Part shown: positions 19,717 through 30,617 of the stretch, in pieces | Layout: every line of letters begins with the position of its first letter | Numbering within the stretch: position 1 is the first letter of the stretch | Assembly (NCBI GenBank): GCA_030849085.1 | Contig: JASAOM010001116.1 | Coordinates: 62,001-126,000 of the forward strand | DNA from: Borovskyia barvae | Lineage: Eukaryota; Euglenozoa; Kinetoplastea; Trypanosomatida; Trypanosomatidae | DNA length: 64,000 nt | Direction of reading: 5' to 3' | Program-made: the position numbers and the translations under genes | Notes under the pieces: model-generated | Seen by the model: the letters and a program-made list of their open reading frames with translations, nothing else | Databases searched by the model: none | What the model was told of the DNA's origin: nothing

Positions 19717-20625
19717 CTACGCTTTTTTTGGCTCTGCGATATGCGTGTTCGCCATGCGCTCCAGCACACTCACCACCGCCGAGTTGTCGAGCTCTCCATC
19801 CCCGTTCTGCACCATCGACAAAAATAATTGAGTGTTGACAGCCGTGGACGGCAGCGGTACCCCGAACTCCTTTGCCGAGTCCATGACGATGCCCATGTCC
19901 TTGCTCTGGAGGGCTGCTTTAAACCCAGGCTGCCGATTCCCTGCGAAGAGACGGTCCGGCTTTACATCCAACGTCCAGCACTGCGCCGCGCCGCCTTTGA
20001 TAGCCTCGACCACCTTCTCACCCGAGACGCCGCACCTCTCCGAGAAGACCAGAATCTCACCCAACGCGACCATCTGGGCTGCCACCATAATTTGATTTGC
20101 AGACTTACACACCTGCCCGGCTCCGCAGTCCCCTACGTGCGTCACCTTCGTGCCCATCGCGAGCAGCACCGGCATCACCGTCGCCAGCGCTTCACTGTCG
20201 CCGCCCACCATGATGCTCAAGGTACCATTTCGAGCACCGATGTCGCCGCCGGAGACGGGGGCGTCCAGGGCGCGCACCCGCTTGCTCTCCCACAGTCGTC
20301 TCGCGATCTCCTGTGCCGCAGAAGGTTTGATGGTGCTGTTATCGACAAAGATAGCACCCTCGCGAATACCCACGGTCACGCCGTCCTCGCCGAACACTAC
20401 ACTCATTACATCGGGAGTGTCGGAGAGGTTGGTGAAGATGATATCCGAAGCAGCCGCCAAGGCAGCCGGCGTCGCGCACACGGTTGCGCCGAGGTTGCGC
20501 AACTCATCGCATTTGGACGCGGTACGGTTCCACACGTTTACAGCGAAGCCTGCTTTGATAATGTTTGCCGCCATGGACTTGCCCATGAGCCCCAAACCGA
20601 TGTAGCCGACCTTCATGGAAGTCAT
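19717..20625 (-). CDS. Beta-hydroxyacid dehydrogenase (3-hydroxyisobutyrate dehydrogenase / glyoxylate reductase family)
   Basis: A 302-residue NAD(P)-dependent oxidoreductase. The frame is open for 116 codons upstream but contains no other ATG, so the start at 20625 is firm (MTSMK). The Rossmann motif GYIGLGLMG is at 7-15. The substrate-binding DAPVSGG lies at 121-127. GAGQVCKSANQ at 168-178 contains the catalytic Lys174, and PGFKAALQSKDMGI at 233-246 is the C-terminal signature. Length is standard for the family. The Rossmann fold begins immediately after the Met, leaving no room for a mitochondrial presequence. The C-terminus (PKKA) is not a PTS1, so a cytosolic location is inferred. Whether it acts on 3-hydroxyisobutyrate, tartronate semialdehyde, glyoxylate or succinic semialdehyde cannot be decided from these motifs. 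Confidence 0.92.
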   Translation of the reverse strand: MTSMKVGYIGLGLMGKSMAANIIKAGFAVNVWNRTASKCDELRNLGATVCATPAALAAASDIIFTNLSDTPDVMSVVFGEDGVTVGIREGAIFVDNSTIKPSAAQEIARRLWESKRVRALDAPVSGGDIGARNGTLSIMVGGDSEALATVMPVLLAMGTKVTHVGDCGAGQVCKSANQIMVAAQMVALGEILVFSERCGVSGEKVVEAIKGGAAQCWTLDVKPDRLFAGNRQPGFKAALQSKDMGIVMDSAKEFGVPLPSTAVNTQLFLSMVQNGDGELDNSAVVSVLERMANTHIAEPKKA

Positions 20626-21678
20626 CGCGTACCGTGCGTATGTGTGCGTGTGTGACACAGCGAAGAAAGTAGGAAAGGGTGGGAAGAGCAACACGGGAAG
20701 CGCAACGAGGGAAAGGGCTACTAGTGGGAGAAACTGGAGCGCGAAAGATAGACAAGAGTCCGATATGGCTGTCAGGTGATGCGAGGGAGAGGGGGGGAGA
20801 GGTTTGAAAGGCAGGAGGAGGAGGCAGAGAAGGGGTAGAGCACCGTAGAAGAAGGAGAAGAAATCGTGGAACAGACTTCGATCTGCGCAAGTAAGCAGGG
20901 AGCGGCAGAGATAGCAAAGGGATGGTGGTGCATCGGCGGTCGCTGAGCATCGCTGACGGCATGCAGGAGGCAAAGCAAGTGAAAGGGGGAGGGGGGGAAG
21001 CCGAGGGACGAGCGGGGATGGGAAGGGGCAACAGCGTCTAGCGAGCGACTATATCCCTCTTCACGCACGCGTCTGTGTAGGCGCCTCCCTTGCTCACTGC
21101 ATCTATCGGTAGAGATTCAAAACGACCGTGAAATCCATCTTCCTCCCTCATCCTCATCCTCCTCTCTCTCTCTCCCCAGTATAGTCCGTTGGGGACGTTC
21201 ACACAGCCGTACAACCCAAACGGAACACACGCACGAGAGAACGGGCGAGGGGGAGAGACAGCGACGATATCTGCCCGTACTCTGCTGCCATCTCTCCCGC
21301 CCTCTATAGGAATGGGAAACAGAAACCGCCTTCTTACTGAGTCGCTTCATATTTTCTTCACCGGAATTTATGTGGGGTTGTGTGAAGTCCATCCACACCA
21401 ACATCTGTGATTGCAGACATCCGCGCAGATTCTCCTCGCCTTCCTCTTCTACCCCCACAGCTTTTGGTCACCTCCATTCGCACCTCTGTACGCACCCTTA
21501 TATATATATATATGCATATATATATGTGTGTGTGTAGCGTGTGAGTGGAGAGAGAGAGAGAGGCTGGAGGAAGCACCGCAAAAGGAAGAAAAAGAGAAAG
21601 AAAGAAGGAAGGGGAGCTTGGTAAGGCCGAAGGACGGGTAGCCGGCCGCCGCTTTCTCAAAGAGCGAGCCAACCGCGC
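20626..21678. other. Intergenic region between the SAM-like gene and the dehydrogenase gene
   Basis: About 1.05 kb without a supported gene. A TA repeat lies at 21499-21525 about 155-180 nt after the upstream stop, followed by GT and GA repeats (21526-21560). C/T-rich runs lie at 21140-21180 on the + strand. Confidence 0.55.
20721..20757 (-). promoter_or_regulatory. Predicted trans-splicing acceptor (dehydrogenase gene)
   Basis: The pyrimidine tract nearest the ATG (about 20660-20690) is followed by no AG before the start. The closest usable AGs are at 20722-20721 and 20719-20718, preceded by a mixed C/T stretch, giving a 5' UTR of about 95 nt. Confidence 0.33.
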
Positions 21679-23328
21679 CTACAAGTTCTTACGCAGCTCC
21701 GCTTGCAGCAGCGTCAGTCGCTTTGTAATGCCAAAAGTGGATTTGAAGACCTTCTTAAGATCTTCCTCCGACATTGCCAAGAACACTTGCACATCGACGT
21801 TCTCGCGACGCACCGTGCGAGTCAGTCCTTGCAGACCCTTCGTATTGAGCACCGTTATTAATAACTCTACACCAGGCTGACCCTCGAGCGCACTCGACAT
21901 TTGGAGCGGAGCGGAGGGCGCTGCAGGGGAGGAAGTGGAAGAGGACGGTACTGTGTTCAACGCGTTTTTCGTCGTGGGGTCGACTGTTGGTGGAAGCACC
22001 ATCGCCGCAGTTGCCAGACACGTTGTGAGCCGACTCCACTCGCCATCCCTCTGAGCCCACGACACGAAGTGCTCTTGCATATCGGCTGTTGTCGGCTCAG
22101 AGGCCTTCTGCGTGCACACCACTTCCTGCACTAACCGCCGCAGCAATGCCGTAGACCAGCGATGAACATCTCGACTTGTGTCCGTTGCAAGACGTCGCGC
22201 CAGGCGGCTGCGCAGCTCCTCCAGTGCATCGCTGCTCTTCTCCAGTTGTGCGACGCATTCGTCCACGTTACCGGAGAGCTCTCCATACGTGCCTGAGAGC
22301 ACTCGCTCGAGCTCTGGGTGGTGACGCAGCGCGTCCACCAGGTCTTCACAGTTCTCCGAAACATGCCACGTGTCCAGTAGAGGGTTCGGGCGACCCGCAG
22401 GGTGCTGCGTCGTCATCGAGGGTGGCAGCGGCAGCAACAGCTCCCGCGAAGCCTCCTTTAATGCGGTTGTGAGCCATGGAAGCCGGTGCAAGGCGTGCCC
22501 GACGAAGAGGGCGCTAAAGATATTGTCATACCAAAAGAGACGCTCGTTGGCGAAGTGAGCGGGGTGGTGCGTCTGGCCTTGGGCCTTCCGGCGCTGCGTC
22601 CGTCCGGTATCTTTCACCGCCAGAACCCGCAGCGACCGTGCCGACCCCTCCGCGTCACCCCCCGCCACGGTATCCACCGTCACGACATCCCCATCCGAGA
22701 CGGCCGCCACGCGATCAACAGGGAGCTCTGCAAAGCGTAGCAGCTCAAGTGGTACGCTAGGCGTATTCTCCAGCACCGTCCGCCGCACCCCATCATGAAA
22801 GGTAGCGTTGGTCAGCAGCGCCTGGCCGAAACGGTTGCAGCATACCTGGGCGCGGGGCAGCCTCTCCAGAAGATGCTTCACGAGAAGAGACTGCTGTGGC
22901 GACACATCGCCTGGAATCAAAATTCGGTGAATATGCTGCCATGCAGGCACGTGCGTGTCGCATACTCGGAGAACCGCATCTACACTTTCAACATGCGGCA
23001 GCCCGACAAGCACCTGCGACTGTGACTCTGCGTCAGCAAAGTCAACATCGTCGATGCTGGTGGACGTGAGGAGGTAGACGGACTGGGTATGCGGTGGAGA
23101 CTCCGGCAGCACCTCGCGAGAAACATCTACCACTGTTGTCTTGTGTCGCCCGCACTTATGAGGAGAAAGAGGCAGATCATGGGCACAGGTCACGTAGAGT
23201 CTCGGGGGAGCATGGCGAAGATAACGCGAGGAGCGAAATGTAGACGTCACCGCATCCACGAGAGCTGAAGAGCCGCTCGCACTGGCTACGGCGGCGACCC
23301 GCAACACCGACGATACACCACTAAGCAT
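21679..23328 (-). CDS. Hypothetical protein, possible degenerate metallo-beta-lactamase fold plus C-terminal SAM-like domain
   Basis: A 549-residue protein starting at the ATG at 23328. The N-terminus (1-45) is rich in Ser/Ala/Arg with almost no acidic residues, suggesting mitochondrial import. Residues 133-172 read like the strand-helix unit that carries the metal motif in metallo-beta-lactamase enzymes (IHRILI, then LLVKHLLERLPRAQV). At the place of the H-x-H-x-D-H ligands there is GDVSPQQ. Residues 232-243 and 262-280 could be counterparts of the later family motifs. Catalysis by that fold is therefore unlikely. The last 45 residues (AMSEEDLKKVFKSTFGI...) resemble the second half of a SAM domain, a protein-interaction module. 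Both assignments are by eye. Function unknown. Confidence 0.78.
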   Translation of the reverse strand: MLSGVSSVLRVAAVASASGSSALVDAVTSTFRSSRYLRHAPPRLYVTCAHDLPLSPHKCGRHKTTVVDVSREVLPESPPHTQSVYLLTSTSIDDVDFADAESQSQVLVGLPHVESVDAVLRVCDTHVPAWQHIHRILIPGDVSPQQSLLVKHLLERLPRAQVCCNRFGQALLTNATFHDGVRRTVLENTPSVPLELLRFAELPVDRVAAVSDGDVVTVDTVAGGDAEGSARSLRVLAVKDTGRTQRRKAQGQTHHPAHFANERLFWYDNIFSALFVGHALHRLPWLTTALKEASRELLLPLPPSMTTQHPAGRPNPLLDTWHVSENCEDLVDALRHHPELERVLSGTYGELSGNVDECVAQLEKSSDALEELRSRLARRLATDTSRDVHRWSTALLRRLVQEVVCTQKASEPTTADMQEHFVSWAQRDGEWSRLTTCLATAAMVLPPTVDPTTKNALNTVPSSSTSSPAAPSAPLQMSSALEGQPGVELLITVLNTKGLQGLTRTVRRENVDVQVFLAMSEEDLKKVFKSTFGITKRLTLLQAELRKNL

Positions 23329-24924
23329 AGCGAGCGCGTAAACCCTTCAACGGTTTGCGAGGGACAGGAGAGGAACGGAGGAGCCGCTTCCTTCCCTATT
23401 TACAACCTCTTTCCCCGCACACCGATAGGCCACTTTGCACAATTCTGCTGGCAAGTCTCCTCTCCTCGCTTCTCTGCGACTGTCCGAGTGTCCGCCCGAC
23501 AGAGCGAGAGAAGAAAAAAGATCGCGTATGGTGAGCCTCAACCCTGTGTGTGTGTGCGTATGTTTGTGTGTGTACACAACTTTGCTCGAGATGTGTTCGA
23601 TGTCACTTCGGTAGGTTCGGTCACATATGGCGTCGCCTCTCCTTCATCACCACCACCACACATTCGAACAAAAGCAACAAAGGGAGGAGGGGGAGTGGAG
23701 GAGTGCGCAGATGTAACGAGGGTAGAAAGCAACGTGAACGAAGAATCGTGCAGAAAGGGAGATAATGCCACGCAGGGGAGGATAAAAGAAGAGAGGTTAA
23801 GGATGGGAGAGGAGAAGAGAAAAGAGAGGAGAGAGATGAAGTGGGTTGAAGCATTCCTCAAAGCACTGCAAAAAAAAAAAGACAACGTCCGGCTGGGCCG
23901 CCCTCGCATCGCTCACGGTCGTGTACCGCGGCCGTGGATAAGGAGAAGGCGGTGTCGACAAGAGGAGAGGGAGCGAGAACGTAGCAAGCGAGTTTGGGGT
24001 GGGGGCGCCAGAAGTGTGCAGGTCAACCGCCTTCTTCACTTACTGGGGTCCGCACCGAAGGGAGATGGTGCTGCGTGAAGCGAGTGCGCAAGGCGAGAAA
24101 CTAAAAAAAATACATCGCTCTCCCTCGCTCTCTCTCTCTCTCCCTATATATATATATATATATGTTCTCCACTGTATGATTGACACGCACTCGCATTCTC
24201 CCGCTGTACCACCAAACAGATCCTTCAGACATTGCTATCCCCTTCCTCCTCTCCCCCACCATCTGCAACACGTTCCCCTCCCTCCCCTTTGTCGTAGCTT
24301 CACTTACTCACACGTGGAAGAAGTCGATTGGCATGCACAAAGAGAGACGGCGTAGACGCGGATAGCGTATTTTTTTTCCATGCACCGAGATGTACATACA
24401 TAGCACATCGGAGAAGCAAACGAACAAACCGGCGGGATGGACACGGAAGAAGTATCATGGAAGAGAGGACAACACGTCTGCAGTGCTGGTAGGGCTGTGG
24501 AAGGAGAAGAGGGGGGTTATGGCGGGTGGCATTAAGAGCGTCCACGCACACATACTTTCACTCTTCTACTCCTTTTCCACCTCCCTCGTGTCCTTCCTTA
24601 CTTTTCTTTTTGGTGCGAGTACATCTGTCTCGCCGCAGTGGTAGTCCATCCCACTCACCATGCTGAAAAAGAGAGAGTTCGTTCGTCTGCTCCACATCAT
24701 TACCAAGTCACGCGCACCCCCATAGTCGTGCACCCACAGCTACGAGCATCCTCTCGTCGCATTACAGGGCCATCACCCCCCTTTTATCAGTCTTCCTCCA
24801 CTCTTTCTGCCTTCATATTTTTTGGTCATACGCACCTCCCAACCAGTGCCCCGCGTGCACTCCACCGCACCGGGTGTCAGCGACCCCAGGTTGAGAGGAG
24901 ACCTTCGCTCTCTCTCTCTCATCG
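23329..24924. other. Intergenic region between the 116-residue and 549-residue protein genes
   Basis: About 1.6 kb without a supported gene. It contains a TC run on the + strand (24120-24143) directly followed by a TA repeat (24146-24162), an A run at 23870-23880, and purine-rich + strand at 23660-23860. No credible protein on either strand. Confidence 0.55.
23345..23383 (-). promoter_or_regulatory. Predicted trans-splicing acceptor (549-residue protein gene)
   Basis: A C/T-rich stretch (about 23357-23383) is followed by the first AG at 23346-23345, about 16 nt before the ATG at 23328. Confidence 0.42.
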
Positions 24925-25275
24925 CTACTTGCGCCATGGCTCCTTCTGAGACTTCGCGTAGAAGCCGCCCATAGCACCCAAGAAGACGCCCACCACTGCC
25001 CCGAAGGATGTGCCGCCTTCGCTGCCACCATCGATCACGCACAGCGCCCCACTCGCTGTGGCAGCGCCGATCGTAGCGAGGCCAATCGTGGGTGTCACCG
25101 GCGTCACAAGAAGGTGAAAAAGCCCTACAGTCGTTGTAGAGGTCAGAAACGAAGAGCAAGATCCGATGAGAATTTTATCGGTGTAGCAGCGTCTTGACAG
25201 GAGGAACGCTGCAGAAGACGCTGCCGGGCGCCGTGCTAGCGAGTGCGTCAAGGCACGAGATGGGCCACGAAGCAT
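24925..25275 (-). CDS. Small hydrophobic protein, probably of mitochondrial membrane
   Basis: A 116-residue protein starting at the ATG at 25275, supported by a good splice-acceptor signal about 40 nt upstream. Residues 1-31 (MLRGPSRALTHSLARR... ending near RRCYT) form a basic, Ser/Ala/Leu-rich mitochondrial presequence with a plausible cleavage site around 29-31. Two hydrophobic segments follow. The first is at about 44-76 and is Thr/Ala/Gly-rich. The second is at about 86-103 (GTSFGAVVGVFLGAMGGFYA), with small-residue spacing that would suit helix packing. The C-terminus is basic (KSQKEPWRK). This is the size and layout of small inner-membrane subunits, but no family can be named from the sequence alone. 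Confidence 0.8.
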   Translation of the reverse strand: MLRGPSRALTHSLARRPAASSAAFLLSRRCYTDKILIGSCSSFLTSTTTVGLFHLLVTPVTPTIGLATIGAATASGALCVIDGGSEGGTSFGAVVGVFLGAMGGFYAKSQKEPWRK

Positions 25276-26214
25276 CTTCGTTTCTTCTTTATAAATAAAT
25301 ATATATGTATCTTCTGTTGTGGCCCGTGTGCCCGTGAGATAATATGTGCGTGAGAGAAAAAAGGAGAGGGAAAGAACGGAGAAGTGGAGACGATACAGGA
25401 GGCACCTGCACCACGGCAAAAGGGAGAGAGGTGAAGCGGCGACATGGTGAGGCACCAGCCTCTCAGGAAGATGTTGGGCGCGAGAATGACGCGGACAGAA
25501 AGAACGACATGCACCTCGCTTCAGAAGTTACCCACCATCACCGCATCTCCGAAATAGTGGGAAGGAAAGGAAAAGAGCCGGGTGAAGTGCCCCCCTCGGT
25601 AGCAACGAAAAAGCCGCTTTCTTCCCGCCCTCTTCCGCTCTGTTCTCTCCCTCTTCGATACCCCCGCCTTCTTGCTGATACAAACATCCCTGAAGCTTCA
25701 GTGAAGAGCGGAAGAAACCGGGAGAGAGGGGGGAGCGAAGTTCCAGCGCTGAGGGTTGATGCCAACGGGGGGCCCCGCTTCACATCTGCTTTTTACTCAG
25801 TGGAGACCTCAAGTCGCTGAGTGGTGGTCTCCCTCTGGCCCCCCCCTCCCTCCCTCCCTTCTCTCTTCTTCTGCTCGCAGTGATACGTATGTTCCTCTCT
25901 CCCGTGAGATGCATGAAGGAAGCACACCTTTATATTATTTCATTACACGTCAGTTTCACCAAAGGTCTCTCAAAAGGTGGGGGGGCAATGGGAGAGCGAA
26001 GAGAAGACTCAAGATGGAGCACCTCATCCTGCGCACCCGCATCCTCTTCCGCTCGGTGTGCGTCTCTATAACTGCCATATCCTCCAGAGAGGGAGGGAGC
26101 AGAAGGGAGGAGATTGCAGCCGAAGAAGCATCAGCTCACACACGCACACCTTCCCCCACCCACCCACACACACACATATGTCTCTCTTCCCTCATAGAAG
26201 AAGTCAAGGTGCCA
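25276..26214. other. Intergenic region between DIM1 and the 116-residue protein gene
   Basis: About 0.94 kb without a supported gene. It holds a C-rich block on the + strand at 25838-25860 and CA-rich sequence at 26135-26177 just downstream of the DIM1 stop. Nothing else recognisable. Confidence 0.55.
25314..25387 (-). promoter_or_regulatory. Predicted trans-splicing acceptor (116-residue protein gene)
   Basis: A C/T tract at about 25350-25387 is followed, after about 35 nt, by the first AG at 25315-25314, about 38 nt before the ATG. A short AT-rich repeat (25293-25310) falls inside the resulting 5' UTR. Confidence 0.48.
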
Positions 26215-28152
<1,938 letters not shown>

Positions 28153-28626
28153 CTACTGCACAATCCAGGCCACACCGTTGTGCCCAGTGTACGAGTTTTT
28201 GCTCAGATTTGGCTGCGTCACGACTTGCATGTGAGACGACGTTGCACTGCGGGAGTTGCATCGATGCGATGTTGAAGGGATCGAGCAAGACGGTGAAGTG
28301 TCCACTACCCTCGTGCGCTGCGGTGACGCTGGGTGAGGAGCTTTTGATAACCCTGTCGATGCGCTGGCCGGGGCATGGTCAACCGAAGGCAAGTAATTTT
28401 TTCTCACGGAGTAGATCGTCGAGCCCTCTTCGAGGTCCGCGCCACGCATGTCTGAAGAGGTGGAGCAACGTGGATGCAGATCGTCCGCTAAGGTGAAGAG
28501 AGAAGCCTCCGCCCGAGAAAGCGCTGCATCCCACACGTCCTCCAGGTACTGATACGTCGGTGCGTCCACCTTCTTGGCATCAGCGTCGCCGCTGCAGCTC
28601 CTATCGTAAAAGGCTCGAGCGTCCAT
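28153..28626 (-). CDS. Hypothetical protein, 157 residues (probable gene)
   Basis: Starts at an ATG at 28626 with residues MDARAFYDRSC. The first 60 residues have balanced composition, with a probable helix around YLEDVWDAALSRAEASLF (27-44). The rest is Ser/Thr/Pro/His-rich and probably disordered. No known domain, signal peptide or membrane span. No strong pyrimidine tract sits just before the ATG, which weakens the call. In its favour, it lies on the coding strand in an otherwise empty stretch of about 3.3 kb between DIM1 and the zinc-finger gene, and its composition differs from the low-complexity frames around it. It may be a real small gene or a chance open frame. Confidence 0.5.
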   Translation of the reverse strand: MDARAFYDRSCSGDADAKKVDAPTYQYLEDVWDAALSRAEASLFTLADDLHPRCSTSSDMRGADLEEGSTIYSVRKNYLPSVDHAPASASTGLSKAPHPASPQRTRVVDTSPSCSIPSTSHRCNSRSATSSHMQVVTQPNLSKNSYTGHNGVAWIVQ

Positions 28627-30617
28627 CGGGGAAAGGACGATTTTCTCACGTCAAGGAACGATGCGTATCACCAACCTCATCAGAGACACGCCCGTTTGCT
28701 TCCCCGTGCCCGCCACAGGGTAGTGCAGGCGACTACGATACCACAAACCTTCCTCTCGCTGATCCCAAAAGATACTACCCCTCGATATGAGGATAACGTA
28801 TCTGGGACCTCCCACTCACCCCGCACACATACACATACAGACACAACTCTTCGAGACGTTCGGCCACAACTTCTCCACGCAAGTTTTCATAACGAACTAA
28901 AAGATTATATCACCTCTCTTCCTCTCCGCTTTCCCTGCCGTTCCTCGTTGCCCGCTACTTCCGTTTGCACTTCGGCGCCTTTTCGATGAGTTTATGTGTG
29001 TGTCTGTCTGACTGTAGGGCAGGAGACTCCCGCATATTCATACATTGATAGTCGACAATACCGAAGAGGGAATGGGCAAGGGCCTCCGGAGGAGGAGGAG
29101 GTGAAGCAAACCAAGAGGGGGAGCAGAACGACGAAGTTCTTGAGCGGGTGATAATTTGGTTTTAGGCATCAAAAAACGAAGCGGAAAAGAGAGAGAAAGG
29201 CGGGTTGGGAGATGGTACGAGAGATGTCCCGGCCATCCGCGTGTCGTGCCGCCCTCACGTCTACGCCACACACGGCTTGCCACGGACACCAGCATGAGCT
29301 GCCGAAACGAACAAGAGAGAGCCAAGCCGTTGAGAAAGTGAGCATGCAGAGATTGGAAGGAGAAGAAAGCGAGCCATGCTGTAGCTTCCCCTTGCCTCAT
29401 CCACCGCCAACCACCCCCGTTTCTTTCTCGCTCGCCTCTTGAGGCAACACGTTTCCTCTCCCATTACTTTACTGCCACATATCTTCTTTCCCTCCGCTGT
29501 ACATCTCCGCGTGCCCCTCTGCTTGGCAGCCCTGAAGTCTCTCTCTTTTGTCTTTCCTGACCCATTAGTTTTCAGGAAAATGTATATATATGTATATATA
29601 TAAACACGCAACGTCCTGGACGATATGCACGATGCTTCTCTCTCCTCTCTCCTCTCTCCCTCTCCAAAACAGAAGCCCGCTCAACCCACCACACCGATCG
29701 TCCCCACACGGACGATGGCCCGCCTCTCCCCATCCTCGAAGCACGCAAACAGTCGAAAAGAGTGAGGGAGAGAACGAGAGATGAGAAGTCGATGTTGCCA
29801 AATGCGTCTCCCTCGCAACATCATCTCAACGGTATGGGCCATCCGTCTGACGTGGCCCATCATGTTGTGAAGACAACGAGAATCTCAAAGTTGCACATAG
29901 ATACGGTGACGCGAAAATCCCCAACGATCCGTTCAGGAATGGCGGCGGGGCGGGGGGAGAGGAGGGCGAAAAGGCAGAAGTGAACAGATTTGACGCTTGG
30001 GTGTGGGTGTTTGCACTTGTGTATGGGAAGAGAGCGGCAAAGGGGAAGCGGAAGTCCTTCGATGTCAGCTCGACCGTGTAGATGGCACGGCCAGTGATCA
30101 TGCTTATCTGCGCCACATTCCGTCGCGAATGGAGTCCCCGAAAAGAAAGGAGAGTGAGAGACAACAGGAAGATACCGAACCACCGCTGGATCTCGTAGGA
30201 AAAGAAAGGAGATGAAGAAAGACAAGGAGCGAAGATATCCTCTGTCCCACCTCCACCATCAACACCCCCTCATGAAACGAGAACGAAACAGTCGTGGAAT
30301 GTCCGCACTCCCTCCCCTCTTGACGAACGCGTGCAGCGGACGAAGACAACGACTCCCGCAACTCCACCAGGGCTGCCCCTCTGCGAGTCTACCGCACCAA
30401 AACACACCCTAACACGCCTTCCCCCTCCCTCCTCCCTGCCCTTCGCCTGAATTTCTCTGTGCTCCCCCCCCCCGCCCCCCTTCCTCCAACCACATCTCAC
30501 CGGCCCTGCCAAGCCGTACCTTGGGAAACGAAGGTCTTTGCATCCCTCTCCCACTCTTCTTCCCCGACGTCAGCCAAAAAGGAACAACGGAGTCGCTTCA
30601 CCGCGTTCCGCCACGGT
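28627..30617. other. Intergenic region between the VHS/zinc-finger gene and the 157-residue gene
   Basis: About 2 kb without a supported gene. An interrupted TA repeat lies at 29583-29603, and C-rich runs on the + strand at 30420-30482. Several overlapping short open frames on both strands are not protein-like. Confidence 0.5.

Noticed and set aside
19828-20655. 275-codon open frame on the + strand
   Set aside because: Antisense to the beta-hydroxyacid dehydrogenase, whose motifs are unambiguous on the minus strand.
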